From an uncultured Lachnospiraceae bacterium (lineage in GTDB: Bacteria; Bacillota; Clostridia; Lachnospirales; Lachnospiraceae): a stretch of 17,708 nt of DNA. The notes beneath the pieces were generated by a model, which saw nothing but the letters and a program-made list of their open reading frames with translations, had not been told where the DNA came from and did no database searches. A program made the position numbers and the translations under genes. Location: assembly GCA_948441955.1 (NCBI GenBank), contig CAOJQZ010000049.1:1-17708 (forward strand), written 5' to 3'. Below, one piece after another: positions 7,181 to 14,780 of the stretch (its first letter is position 1; each line of letters opens with the position of its first letter).

Positions 7181-8683
7181 ATGCGATATTTACCAAATGG
7201 CTCACAGATGAAGGAAGCAGACAAGTATACGATTCAGAAGCTTTCCGTTCCTTCGCTTACGCTTATGGAGCGTGCTGCAAAGGCGTGTGTGTACAGTATA
7301 AAGAAAAGGGAGATGAATCTTTCCCATATTTGTGTTGTATGTGGATCCGGCAATAACGGCGGAGACGGCTTCGCAATTGCAAGAATGTTCAGTGAAGAGG
7401 GGCGGCGCGTGACTGTTGTTATGGCAGGGAATACAGCGCATCTGACAAAAGAGGCTTCTTATCAGAAAAAACTTTTTGAAGAAACAGATGGTACGCTGTG
7501 TGACGATTTGCCGGAAGACGAATATAGTATCATCATAGACGCCCTTTTTGGGGTTGGGCTTTCCAGGGAGATTACCGGAAAATATTTTGATATTATAAAA
7601 AAAATGAATGCCTCCGCCGCCCATAAGGTAGCTGTAGATATTCCTTCCGGAATATCGGCAGATACAGGAATGGTACTTGGAGCAGCGTTTGAAGCGGAAG
7701 TTACAGTAACTTTCCAGACACAGAAGGCGGGACTTTTACTTTATCCGGGTAAAAAATATGCAGGTGAGGTTGTGGCGGCGGACATCGGAATATCGGAACA
7801 AATGTTTACAGGAAGCCTGCATGTTGCCTGCATGCCTGAGTGGAAAGAATACCAGGAGATGCTTCCGGCAAGGAGAGAGGATTCAAATAAAGGAACATTC
7901 GGAAAGCTGCTTATCATTGCAGGCAGTAAGGGAATGTCAGGCGCTGCATATCTGAATGCACTTGGAGCGTACCGAATGGGGGCGGGACTTGTGAGAGTCT
8001 ATTCCCCGGAAGAGAACCGGACGATTCTTCAGGGACAGCTTCCAGAAGCGGTGATTACAGCATATAAATTGTATGATAAACAAGAAATTATAGAACTTCT
8101 CGAATGGGCGGATGCTGTCTGTATTGGTTCCGGAATTGGAGTGAGTGAAATATCACAAAAGATTCTGCATACAGTGGCTGAGAATGTGTCAGCTCCCTGT
8201 GTAGTAGATGCCGATGGCCTGAATCTTCTTGCGGAAAATAAGAAATATATAAAAATGCTCAGAGGAAAAGAAGTAATTCTGACACCACATATGAAGGAAT
8301 TTTCGCGTTTGACAGGAAAATCAGTAAACGAGATCCGCGGTGACCGTATGGGAATACTCCGGAATTTCGTGGAAATGGAAGAGGTTACCTGTATTTTGAA
8401 GGATTCGGCAACAATGATTCTTTCTCCCGGAGGACGCATATGTGTAAATTCTTCCGGCTGTGAGGCAATGGCAAAGGCAGGATCCGGAGATGTGCTTACG
8501 GGAATTGTGGCCGGACTTCTGGCACAGGGGGCTGCAGTTAAAACAGCGGGAATGCTAGGCGCTTATCTTCACGGAAAAGCCGGAGAGCATGCGGCGGCAG
8601 AGAAAGGACATTACAGTATTCTGGCAAGGGAGATTGCGGAGAGACTTGGAGATGCAATTACAGAACTGGAGGGACAGATATAG
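7181..8683 (+). CDS. nnr: Bifunctional NAD(P)H-hydrate epimerase / ADP-dependent dehydratase
   Basis: This 500-residue repair enzyme converts damaged, hydrated NADH and NADPH back to the working cofactors. The N-terminal YjeF_N epimerase domain (about 1-215) has GSGNNGGDG (55-63). The C-terminal ribokinase-like dehydratase domain (about 225-495) begins with IIAGSKGMSGAAYL, contains VDADGLNLL and ends its active site at AGSGD (433-437), with Asp437 the expected catalytic base. The ATG at 7181 is preceded by GAGAGGAG at 7163-7170. An upstream GTG at 7127 is rejected because translation would run through the rex terminator. It overlaps alr by one base (TAGTG), so the two are translationally coupled. 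It lies directly after rex, a link between redox sensing and cofactor repair, although the terminator separates their transcription. Confidence 0.95.
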   Translation: MRYLPNGSQMKEADKYTIQKLSVPSLTLMERAAKACVYSIKKREMNLSHICVVCGSGNNGGDGFAIARMFSEEGRRVTVVMAGNTAHLTKEASYQKKLFEETDGTLCDDLPEDEYSIIIDALFGVGLSREITGKYFDIIKKMNASAAHKVAVDIPSGISADTGMVLGAAFEAEVTVTFQTQKAGLLLYPGKKYAGEVVAADIGISEQMFTGSLHVACMPEWKEYQEMLPARREDSNKGTFGKLLIIAGSKGMSGAAYLNALGAYRMGAGLVRVYSPEENRTILQGQLPEAVITAYKLYDKQEIIELLEWADAVCIGSGIGVSEISQKILHTVAENVSAPCVVDADGLNLLAENKKYIKMLRGKEVILTPHMKEFSRLTGKSVNEIRGDRMGILRNFVEMEEVTCILKDSATMILSPGGRICVNSSGCEAMAKAGSGDVLTGIVAGLLAQGAAVKTAGMLGAYLHGKAGEHAAAEKGHYSILAREIAERLGDAITELEGQI

Positions 8684-9849
8684 TGAAGGAATACAGCAGA
8701 ATATGTGCAAAGGTGGATCTGGATGCAGTTGAATATAATATAGAAACGATGAAGAAAAATATCCAGGAGGGCGTATCAATGATGGCGGTTGTCAAAATGG
8801 ACGGATACGGACACGGCGCCGCACAAATCACAAAAATGCTTGAATCGAAGGAATATATATGGGGATATGCAGTAGCCACTGCAGAAGAAGCAGTTCTCTT
8901 AAGAAACCGGGGGATAAGAAAACCTGTTCTTGTGCTTGGATGTGTATTCCCAGGTCAAAGAAAGGCGCTTATTGAGCAGGAAATAAAGATGACCGTGTAT
9001 ACAAAGGAGATGGCAGAGGATATTTCCAGGCTTGCAGTTCAGCTCGGCAAAAAGGCCTATATTCATATTAAGCTTGATACAGGTATGTCGAGGCTTGGAT
9101 TTCTGATTCGTGAAGAGAGTGTAGAAGCCATTGAAGAGATCAGCCGGATGCCGGCTCTTATAACAGAAGGGCTGTATACTCATTTTTCCAGGGCAGATGA
9201 ACAGGATAAAAGCTTTACTCTCAGGCAGCTTGACAGTTTTCTTTATATGAAACATGCGCTTGAAGAAAGAGGGGTTAAATTTCCATATTATCACTGCTCT
9301 AACAGCGCCGGCATTATTGATATGAAGGAGGCAAATATGAATCTTGTCCGTGCCGGGATTGCTGCCTATGGATTATATCCCTCCCAGGAGGTAAAAAAGG
9401 AAAGGGTTCTGCTGAAACCGGCGATGGAACTTATCAGCCATGTAGCACATGTGAAATGGGTGGAACCGGGAACCCCGGTGAGCTATGGAGGTATTTTTGT
9501 TACGGACAGGGAGACGAAAATCGCCACAGTTCCGGTAGGATACGGAGACGGCTATCCAAGGAGTCTTTCCGGAAAGGGATACGTTCTGATACACGGAAAA
9601 AGGGCGTCGATTCTTGGAAGAATATGCATGGATCAATTTATGGTGAATGTGACGGAAATTCCCAATGTAAGTTATGGGGATAAAGTGACTCTTGTGGGAT
9701 GCGATGGAGGAGAAAGGCTTCCGGTTGAGGTTTTAAGTGATTTGTCCGGGAAATTTAACTATGAATTTATATGCAGTCTGGGAAAGAGAATCCCAAGAAT
9801 TTTTTTCCGGCACGGCGAGATGACAGAGCAGATGGATTATTTTGAATAA
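8683..9849 (+). CDS. alr: Alanine racemase
   Basis: A 388-residue PLP enzyme that interconverts L- and D-alanine for peptidoglycan synthesis. AVVKMDGYGHGA near the N-terminus carries the PLP lysine Lys38, and the opposing catalytic tyrosine is Tyr268 in VSYGGIF. TVPVGYGDGYPRS and GRICMDQFMV follow in the usual C-terminal beta domain. The start is a GTG overlapping the preceding stop codon by one base, with GGAGGGA (8668-8674) eight bases upstream. Position 41, usually Ala in VVKADAYGHG, is Gly here, a variation that leaves the catalytic residues intact. After the stop there is a T7 run (9851-9857) but no convincing GC-rich stem. Confidence 0.97.
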   Translation: MKEYSRICAKVDLDAVEYNIETMKKNIQEGVSMMAVVKMDGYGHGAAQITKMLESKEYIWGYAVATAEEAVLLRNRGIRKPVLVLGCVFPGQRKALIEQEIKMTVYTKEMAEDISRLAVQLGKKAYIHIKLDTGMSRLGFLIREESVEAIEEISRMPALITEGLYTHFSRADEQDKSFTLRQLDSFLYMKHALEERGVKFPYYHCSNSAGIIDMKEANMNLVRAGIAAYGLYPSQEVKKERVLLKPAMELISHVAHVKWVEPGTPVSYGGIFVTDRETKIATVPVGYGDGYPRSLSGKGYVLIHGKRASILGRICMDQFMVNVTEIPNVSYGDKVTLVGCDGGERLPVEVLSDLSGKFNYEFICSLGKRIPRIFFRHGEMTEQMDYFE

Positions 9850-9925
9850 GTTTTTTTATCAGCAACTCTATAGAATACTTCCGAAAAAGGTGGAAATACT
9901 TATTTTATCTTAGAGAAATCGGAGT

Positions 9926-10282
9926 GTGAATAGAGTGCAGGTAAGACGCGGCGATATATTTTATGCAGATTTGAGTCCGGTGGTGGGTTCGGAACAGGGC
10001 GGAATCAGGCCGGTGCTGATTATACAGAATGATGTGGGAAACCGGCACAGCCCGACGGTGATCTGTGCAGCCATTACATCACGAATGAATAAAGCAAAGC
10101 TTCCCACCCATGTGGAGATTGACGCAAGGCGTTATCAGATTGTGAAGAATTCTGTGGTATTGCTGGAACAGGTAAGGACCATTGATAAGCAAAGGCTAAA
10201 AGATCTGGTCTGCCACCTGGACAGAGAGATCATGTACAAAGTAGATGAGGCTTTAAAGGTGAGCTTCGAGCTTCATACATAA
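9926..10282 (+). CDS. MazF/EndoA-type mRNA interferase, no adjacent antitoxin
   Basis: This 118-residue protein of the PemK/MazF family is a sequence-specific endoribonuclease and is strikingly close to Bacillus EndoA: RRGDIFYADLSPVVGSEQGG, KLPTHVEI and EQVRTIDKQRL. The active-site pair of EndoA, Arg25 and Thr48, is present as Arg28 and Thr51, so activity is expected. In Bacillus the order is alr, antitoxin (ndoAI), toxin (ndoA). Here alr is followed by 76 bases with no open frame long enough for an antitoxin, then the toxin. The start is uncertain: GTG at 9926 gives MNRVQVRRGD, while GTG at 9935 has GGAG 10 bases upstream and matches the length of Bacillus EndoA. Confidence 0.93.
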   Translation: MNRVQVRRGDIFYADLSPVVGSEQGGIRPVLIIQNDVGNRHSPTVICAAITSRMNKAKLPTHVEIDARRYQIVKNSVVLLEQVRTIDKQRLKDLVCHLDREIMYKVDEALKVSFELHT

Positions 10283-10307
10283 CAAAGGAGTGGAAAAAGA
10301 GGACATT

Positions 10308-11105
10308 ATGGAAGACGGCAGTTTATTTGGACGGATGAGACAGATATTTCAAGTGGAGGAAGAATCAGGAGGAGAATTTGAACGGGAGGCCGCAGAGCTG
10401 ATTCGGAATATTGTACGGTATCTGGATAAAGACGCAAAGGATATTATGACTCATCGTAGGAATATTGTAGCTATTGACGGAGAGGAAAAGCTTGAGGATG
10501 CCCTTCGGTTTATGCTTAAGGAATCTCATTCAAGGTTTCCAATATACAGAGAGGGTATAGATGAGATTATCGGTTTTATGCATCTTAGGGAGGCGATGAC
10601 ATGCTATCTGAACAAGGAGCTTCGGGATACGCCGGTAAGAGAACTTCATGATTACATACGGCCGGTAGCATTTATTCCGGAAACCAAAAGTATTGATACC
10701 TTATTCAAGGAAATGCAGGCAGAGAAGAATCATATAGTTATTGTGATAGATGAATATGGACAGACCGCAGGGCTTGTTGCATTGGAAGATATTCTGGAGG
10801 AAATTGTCGGCAACATTCTTGACGAATATGACGAGGAGGATGAGGAGCTGAAAGCGCTTAATGACGGGAGCTATATTGCAAGGGGATTTCTTGAACTGGA
10901 GCGTCTTGAAGACCGGATAGATATTGTATTTGAAAAAGAAGAATATGAGACTCTCAACGGGTTTTTAATTGCGCAGCTTGACAGGATCCCGGGAGAGAAT
11001 GAAAAGTGTGTCGTGGAATATGAGGGATATCGTTTTACCGTGGCTGAGGTGAATGATAATACAATACAGATAGTTAAGATTGAAAAACTAGAGGAAGCGT
11101 GCTAG
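10308..11105 (+). CDS. CBS-pair and CorC/HlyC domain protein, soluble
   Basis: A 265-residue protein with a CBS domain pair (about residues 44-170; the first around IMTHRRNIVAIDG, the second around VIVIDEYGQTAGLVALEDILEEIVG) followed by a CorC/HlyC transporter-associated domain (about 185-258, YIARGFLELERLEDRI onward). There is no DUF21/CNNM membrane domain, so it resembles E. coli CorC (YbeX) in layout and is probably cytoplasmic. CBS pairs usually bind adenosyl nucleotides. The ATG at 10308 is preferred, with AGAGGA at 10298-10303; a GTG at 10290 overlaps its own possible SD. It follows mazF by 25 bases and is likely cotranscribed. Roles in magnesium or cobalt handling or ribosome maturation are known for relatives but cannot be read from this sequence. 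Confidence 0.88.
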   Translation: MEDGSLFGRMRQIFQVEEESGGEFEREAAELIRNIVRYLDKDAKDIMTHRRNIVAIDGEEKLEDALRFMLKESHSRFPIYREGIDEIIGFMHLREAMTCYLNKELRDTPVRELHDYIRPVAFIPETKSIDTLFKEMQAEKNHIVIVIDEYGQTAGLVALEDILEEIVGNILDEYDEEDEELKALNDGSYIARGFLELERLEDRIDIVFEKEEYETLNGFLIAQLDRIPGENEKCVVEYEGYRFTVAEVNDNTIQIVKIEKLEEAC

Positions 11106-11158
11106 AATAAATTCGTGCGTAAATATAAGATTCAGAAATAAAGAGAGGAATAAAGGAT

Positions 11159-11890
11159 ATGTCAGGACATTCAAAGTTTGCCAACATCAAGCATAAAAAG
11201 GAAAAAAATGATGCCGCAAAGGGCAAGATATTTACAAAGATAGGAAAAGAGCTTGCAGTTGCGGTAAAGGAGGGGGGAAGTGCGGACCCGGCGAATAACA
11301 GCAGGCTGCGGGACGTTATAGCTAAGGCCAAGGCCAATAATATGCCCAATGACACGATTGACAGAAATATAAAAAAGGCGGATGGGGATGCAAACGCCGC
11401 CAGTTATGAATATATTACATATGAAGGATACGGACCTAACGGTACGGCGATTATTGTAGAAGCCCTGACCGATAACAGAAACCGGACGGCCACCAACGTT
11501 AAGAATGCATTCACCAAGGGGAAAGGAAATGTAGGAACACCTGGCTGCGTCTCATTCATGTTTGATAAAAAGGGGCAGATCGTAATTGATAAAGAGGAAT
11601 ATGAGTGTGATGCCGACGAGCTGATGATGACCGCGCTTGACGCAGGGGCCGAGGATTTTTCTGAGGAAGAGGACAGCTATGAGATCGTTACGGATCCAGA
11701 GGATTTCAGCGCTGTGCGGCAGATACTTGAGGAGGCAGGAATTCCAATGGCGGCGGCAGAGGTTACGATGATTCCCCAGACCTATGTGGCGCTTACTGAT
11801 GAGAAGGATATTGCAAGTATACAGAAAACTCTTGACATGTTAGATGATGATGATGATGTGCAGAATGTATATCACAACTGGGACGAGTAA
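11159..11890 (+). CDS. yebC: YebC/PmpR family protein
   Basis: A 243-residue protein with the invariant family start MSGHSKFANIKHKK, followed by IFTKIGKELAVAVKEGG, the NMPNDTIDRNIKKA helix and YEGYGPNG. The acidic central part (EEEDSYE, DPEDF) and the end VYHNWDE are also typical. YebC proteins were long annotated as transcriptional regulators; recent work on bacterial homologues points to relief of ribosome stalling at proline-rich sequences, so translation is the better guess. An AGAGAGGA (11141-11148) and an AAAGGAT lie before the ATG. The 53-base gap to the CBS gene shows no hairpin, so read-through from upstream is possible. Family certain; role less so. Confidence 0.96.
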   Translation: MSGHSKFANIKHKKEKNDAAKGKIFTKIGKELAVAVKEGGSADPANNSRLRDVIAKAKANNMPNDTIDRNIKKADGDANAASYEYITYEGYGPNGTAIIVEALTDNRNRTATNVKNAFTKGKGNVGTPGCVSFMFDKKGQIVIDKEEYECDADELMMTALDAGAEDFSEEEDSYEIVTDPEDFSAVRQILEEAGIPMAAAEVTMIPQTYVALTDEKDIASIQKTLDMLDDDDDVQNVYHNWDE

Positions 11891-11905
11891 CGGCGGGGAA
11901 ATCAC

Positions 11906-12679
11906 ATGGAGAAGGTGAAGGAAGAACTTATCAGTCTGTATGACGATATGCTGGGAAAGGTCAGAGAATTTAAAAGAGGGACCTATAAGAGGCTGTTTGA
12001 GGAAGGATATGAAAAGCACAGGGAGATCATACCGCACATTTCCGGTCTATGCAGTGAGAAAGATGAGACCGAAAGGAGCCAGATAGTAGAGGAACTGGCA
12101 GGGGTATTGCCGGAGTATGCTTATCAGAAGGCACAGATGCTTTCCGGACACAAAAGACAGAGTATTACGATGGATTATAATATGAATATGGCAGTCTATG
12201 TTGTACCCATTCTTACTTATACAAAGGATGAAATCTGCGGAAAAGTGGCGGTACGTATGATAGAGCTTTGGAATGAAAAGGAGATCAATTCTCTTGTATT
12301 AGGCCTTTCTTCCTATGAGGAGATTGGGGGCGGTTTCAGAAAAGGGCTGTGTTTTATTACAGAGGCTGTCTGCAGACAGCAGGGAAAGGAAGACGACTGC
12401 TATGAGCTTACAACGCTCCGCAGATACCGTGACCGCTATCTTATGCGTTCCGGGGAAGGACAGGCGCTTGTGGCGGAGTATTATGATACAGCGCCTTATC
12501 TTGTACAGATTTTAAACATGCAGCCGGATGCCGCCGGAATTTATGAAAGGCTCTACCGGAGATTTTTATCTCCATGTATCCGCTGCATTGAAGAAAAAAA
12601 TTACGAAGGCTGTAAGCATATTTATATAGATATGGTGCGCAGTCTTCAGAAAAAATACATCGATTTACAGGAGGGATAG
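11906..12679 (+). CDS. Uncharacterised Cys-rich protein with a CFI-box-like motif
   Basis: I do not recognise this 257-residue protein as a whole. It has no signal peptide or membrane segment and looks largely helical. Residues 149-180 (CFITEAVC through LRRYRDRYL) resemble the CFI-box motif, in which CFIATA is followed by a Cys-containing stretch and L-R-x-F/Y-R-D, usually at the C-terminus of unrelated proteins; here a further 75 residues follow. Eight cysteines are present (49, 111, 149, 156, 165, 224, 227, 236); 149/156/165 and 224/227/236 form two clusters that might bind metal. The start has GGGGAAA about 7 bases upstream. It lies 15 bases after yebC and only 2 bases before metY, so it is probably cotranscribed with both. 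Function unknown. Confidence 0.85.
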   Translation: MEKVKEELISLYDDMLGKVREFKRGTYKRLFEEGYEKHREIIPHISGLCSEKDETERSQIVEELAGVLPEYAYQKAQMLSGHKRQSITMDYNMNMAVYVVPILTYTKDEICGKVAVRMIELWNEKEINSLVLGLSSYEEIGGGFRKGLCFITEAVCRQQGKEDDCYELTTLRRYRDRYLMRSGEGQALVAEYYDTAPYLVQILNMQPDAAGIYERLYRRFLSPCIRCIEEKNYEGCKHIYIDMVRSLQKKYIDLQEG

Positions 12680-12681
12680 AC

Positions 12682-13962
12682 ATGAGCAGTTATAGGATTG
12701 AAACAAAATGTATCCAGTCAGGCTACAAACCGGGAAACGGAGAAGCAAGAGTGCTTCCGATTTATCAGAGCACAACATTTAAATATGCCAGCAGCGAGCA
12801 GATGGGCAGACTGTTTGATCTGGAGGAATCGGGATATTTTTATACAAGGCTTCAAAATCCCACAAATGATGCTGTGGCAGCAAAGATCTGTGATTTAGAA
12901 GGGGGTACGGCGGCAATGCTTACTTCCTCCGGTCAGGCGGCAAATTTTTATGCAATTATGAATATAGCACAGGCAGGAGATCATATTGTATGCGTGTCAG
13001 CCCTTTATGGAGGGACTTATAATTTATATGCCCATACCATTCGGAAAATGGGTGTGGAGGCCACATTTGTAGATCCGGACTGCTCTTTGGAGGAACTTGA
13101 CGGAGCGTTCAGTGAGAACACGAAGGCAGTATTTGGAGAATCTATTGCAAATCCTGCGCTGGTGGTACTGGATTTTGAAAAATTTGCACAGGCGGCACAT
13201 GCCCATGGAGTTCCTTTTATTGTTGACAATACTTTTGCGACACCGATGAACTGCAGGCCCTTTGAGTGGGGAGCCGATATTGTTACACATTCCACAACAA
13301 AATATATGGATGGTCATGCAGCCTGCGTCGGCGGAGCGATTGTTGACAGCGGAAATTTTGAATGGGAAGCATATGCAGAAAAATTCCCGGGGCTTACCAC
13401 ACCGGATGAAACCTATCATGGTATTGTATATACACAGAAGTTCGGAAAAGGAGCATACATAACAAAAGCTACGGCGCAGCTTATGAGAGATCTGGGCTCT
13501 ATTCAGTCTCCCCAGAACGCATTTCTCCTGAATATCGGGCTGGAAACGCTGCACCTGCGGATGGACAGACATTGTGAAAATGCGCTTAAGGCGGCCAGGT
13601 ATTTAAAAGAGCATGAAAAAACTGCGTGGGTAAGCTATCCTTCGCTTCCGGGGGACAAGTACTATGAATTGGCCCAGAAGTATATGCCGGACGGCACATG
13701 CGGAGTACTTACCTTTGGGTTAAAAGGAGGCAGGGAGGCAGCGGTACGCATGATGGACAGCTTAAAGATGATCGCCATCGTGACACATGTGGCAGATGCC
13801 AGGAGCTGCGTACTTCATCCTGCCAGCCATACACACCGCCAGATGAATGATCAGGAGCTGAAAGAGGCTGGGGTTCAGCCGGATTTGATCCGATTCAGTG
13901 TCGGTATCGAAAATATCGACGATATAATTGCAGATTTAAAACAGGCTTTAGAACAGGTATAA
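12682..13962 (+). CDS. metY: O-acetylhomoserine sulfhydrylase (MetY-type)
   Basis: A 426-residue PLP enzyme of the Cys/Met metabolism family that makes homocysteine from O-acetylhomoserine and sulfide. IYQSTTFKY and YFYTRLQNPTNDAV sit near the N-terminus, TSSGQAANFY and SALYGGTYNLY bind the cofactor phosphate and ring, and THSTTKYMDGH carries the PLP lysine Lys207. LHPASHTHRQM and RFSVGIENIDDI close the protein. The length and the long middle segment fit MetY better than cystathionine lyases or gamma-synthases of about 380 residues. GGAGGGA precedes the ATG. It follows the unknown Cys-rich gene by 2 bases. No S-adenosylmethionine riboswitch or T-box is visible upstream, so sulfur control at this locus is not obvious. 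Confidence 0.93.
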   Translation: MSSYRIETKCIQSGYKPGNGEARVLPIYQSTTFKYASSEQMGRLFDLEESGYFYTRLQNPTNDAVAAKICDLEGGTAAMLTSSGQAANFYAIMNIAQAGDHIVCVSALYGGTYNLYAHTIRKMGVEATFVDPDCSLEELDGAFSENTKAVFGESIANPALVVLDFEKFAQAAHAHGVPFIVDNTFATPMNCRPFEWGADIVTHSTTKYMDGHAACVGGAIVDSGNFEWEAYAEKFPGLTTPDETYHGIVYTQKFGKGAYITKATAQLMRDLGSIQSPQNAFLLNIGLETLHLRMDRHCENALKAARYLKEHEKTAWVSYPSLPGDKYYELAQKYMPDGTCGVLTFGLKGGREAAVRMMDSLKMIAIVTHVADARSCVLHPASHTHRQMNDQELKEAGVQPDLIRFSVGIENIDDIIADLKQALEQV

Positions 13963-13970
13963 AAACGTGG

Positions 13971-14008
13971 AAACACTTCCATACTAGCAATGTATGGAGG
14001 TGTTTTTT
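13971..14008 (+). terminator. Terminator hairpin after metY enclosing the SD of the next gene
   Basis: Bases 13971-13984 pair with 13992-14005 over 14 positions (one G-U pair), with a 7-base loop TAGCAAT. The right arm runs into T6 (14003-14008), as in an intrinsic terminator for metY. The right arm also contains GGAGGTG (13996-14002), the only good Shine-Dalgarno for the ATG at 14010. When the hairpin forms, that SD is fully paired. See findings. Confidence 0.85.
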
Positions 14009-14009
14009 C

Positions 14010-14714
14010 ATGAAGGAAGATCAAAAACAAAATGAAGCGGAAAAGAAAGAAGAGATTAAAGATACCGGAAGCTTGAATCTTGAGGGAAATAAACGCCGGC
14101 ATAAGATCAAGCTTCTAACAATAATCGGGGAAATTGAAGGGCATGAGACAGCAGCCGGCAATACCAAGGCGACAAAATATGAGCATCTGCTTCCTATGCT
14201 TGCAGAGGCGGAGGATAGTGAAGATATCGAAGGGCTTTTAATTCTTCTTCATACAATGGGAGGCGATGTAGAGGCAGGTCTTTCCATCGCCGAAATGATT
14301 GCATCCTTAAGTAAGCCGACGGTGTCTCTTGTGCTTGGAGGCAGTCACTCTATCGGAGGCCCCCTTGCAGTGGCTGCAAAATATTCCTTTATCGTACCGA
14401 CGGGAACGATGATCATTCATCCGGTACGGTCAAATGGAATGTTTATCGGTGTAAAGCAGAGCCTTCAGAACATGCTGCGCACCCAGGACCGCATCACAGG
14501 CTTTCTTGCCCGGCATTCAAACATGAAAAAAGAGCGGGTGGAGGAGCTTATGCTGAATCCTACAGAGCTTGTGAAGGATGTAGGCACATTGCTGGAGGGA
14601 CAGGAGGCAGTGTCGGAAGGTCTGATTGATGAAGTGGGCGGAATGAAGGATGCGCTTCACAAATTGCACGAAATGATAGATGAACATAAGAGAAAAAAGA
14701 GTGAAATTAATTAA
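14010..14714 (+). CDS. TepA-like ClpP-fold serine protease
   Basis: This 234-residue protein of the ClpP/crotonase fold resembles Bacillus TepA (YmfB). The catalytic triad appears intact: Ser114 in LGGSHSIGG, His137 in MIIHPVR and Asp190 in ELVKDVGTLLEG, followed by the ClpP-like EAVSEGLIDEVGG. ILLHTMGGDVEAGLSIAEMI is the usual substrate-strand region. The first 30 residues and the C-terminal tail are highly charged and have no signal peptide, so it should be cytoplasmic. It lies 66 bases upstream of the FtsK/SpoIIIE gene, the same neighbourhood as tepA and spoIIIE in Bacillus subtilis. Its start codon has SD GGAGGTG inside the preceding hairpin. TepA was proposed to aid protein export, but true substrates are unclear. 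Confidence 0.9.
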   Translation: MKEDQKQNEAEKKEEIKDTGSLNLEGNKRRHKIKLLTIIGEIEGHETAAGNTKATKYEHLLPMLAEAEDSEDIEGLLILLHTMGGDVEAGLSIAEMIASLSKPTVSLVLGGSHSIGGPLAVAAKYSFIVPTGTMIIHPVRSNGMFIGVKQSLQNMLRTQDRITGFLARHSNMKKERVEELMLNPTELVKDVGTLLEGQEAVSEGLIDEVGGMKDALHKLHEMIDEHKRKKSEIN

Positions 14715-14742
14715 TGACAGTATTTCATGAAAATGATATACT
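14714..14742 (+). promoter_or_regulatory. Sigma-A promoter of the FtsK/SpoIIIE gene
   Basis: ATGACA (14714-14719) and TATACT (14737-14742) are separated by exactly 17 bases. The -35 box begins on the last base of the preceding stop codon. The expected start of transcription is near 14749, about 30 bases before the ATG. Confidence 0.75.
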
Positions 14743-14754
14743 ATTATATAGTAT
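14738..14754. repeat. Inverted repeat over the -10 and start of the ftsK promoter
   Basis: ATACTAT (14738-14744) and ATAGTAT (14748-14754) are perfect 7-base inverted arms around a 3-base centre. The repeat covers most of the -10 box and the likely transcription start, so it could be an operator; being all A/T-rich, it may also be chance. Confidence 0.4.
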
Positions 14755-14780
14755 GTTCTAATTAATAAGGGGGAGAGAAC

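Noticed and set aside
9850..9925. Hidden antitoxin gene, or promoter, between alr and mazF
   Set aside because: No open frame of useful length on either strand. TAGAAT (9871-9876) resembles a -10 box, but the only TTGA-like -35 is 23 bases away.
12990..13572. Long minus-strand open frames opposite metY, and similar ones opposite other genes
   Set aside because: They mirror strongly conserved plus-strand enzymes, show no protein-family features and lack SD sequences; they are shadows.
13935..13963. Promoter TTTAAA-N17-TATAAA at the end of metY for the TepA-like gene
   Set aside because: Spacing is right, but the -35 matches only 4 of 6 and it lies in coding sequence; a start near 13970 would also include the SD-hiding hairpin. 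Not strong enough to list.
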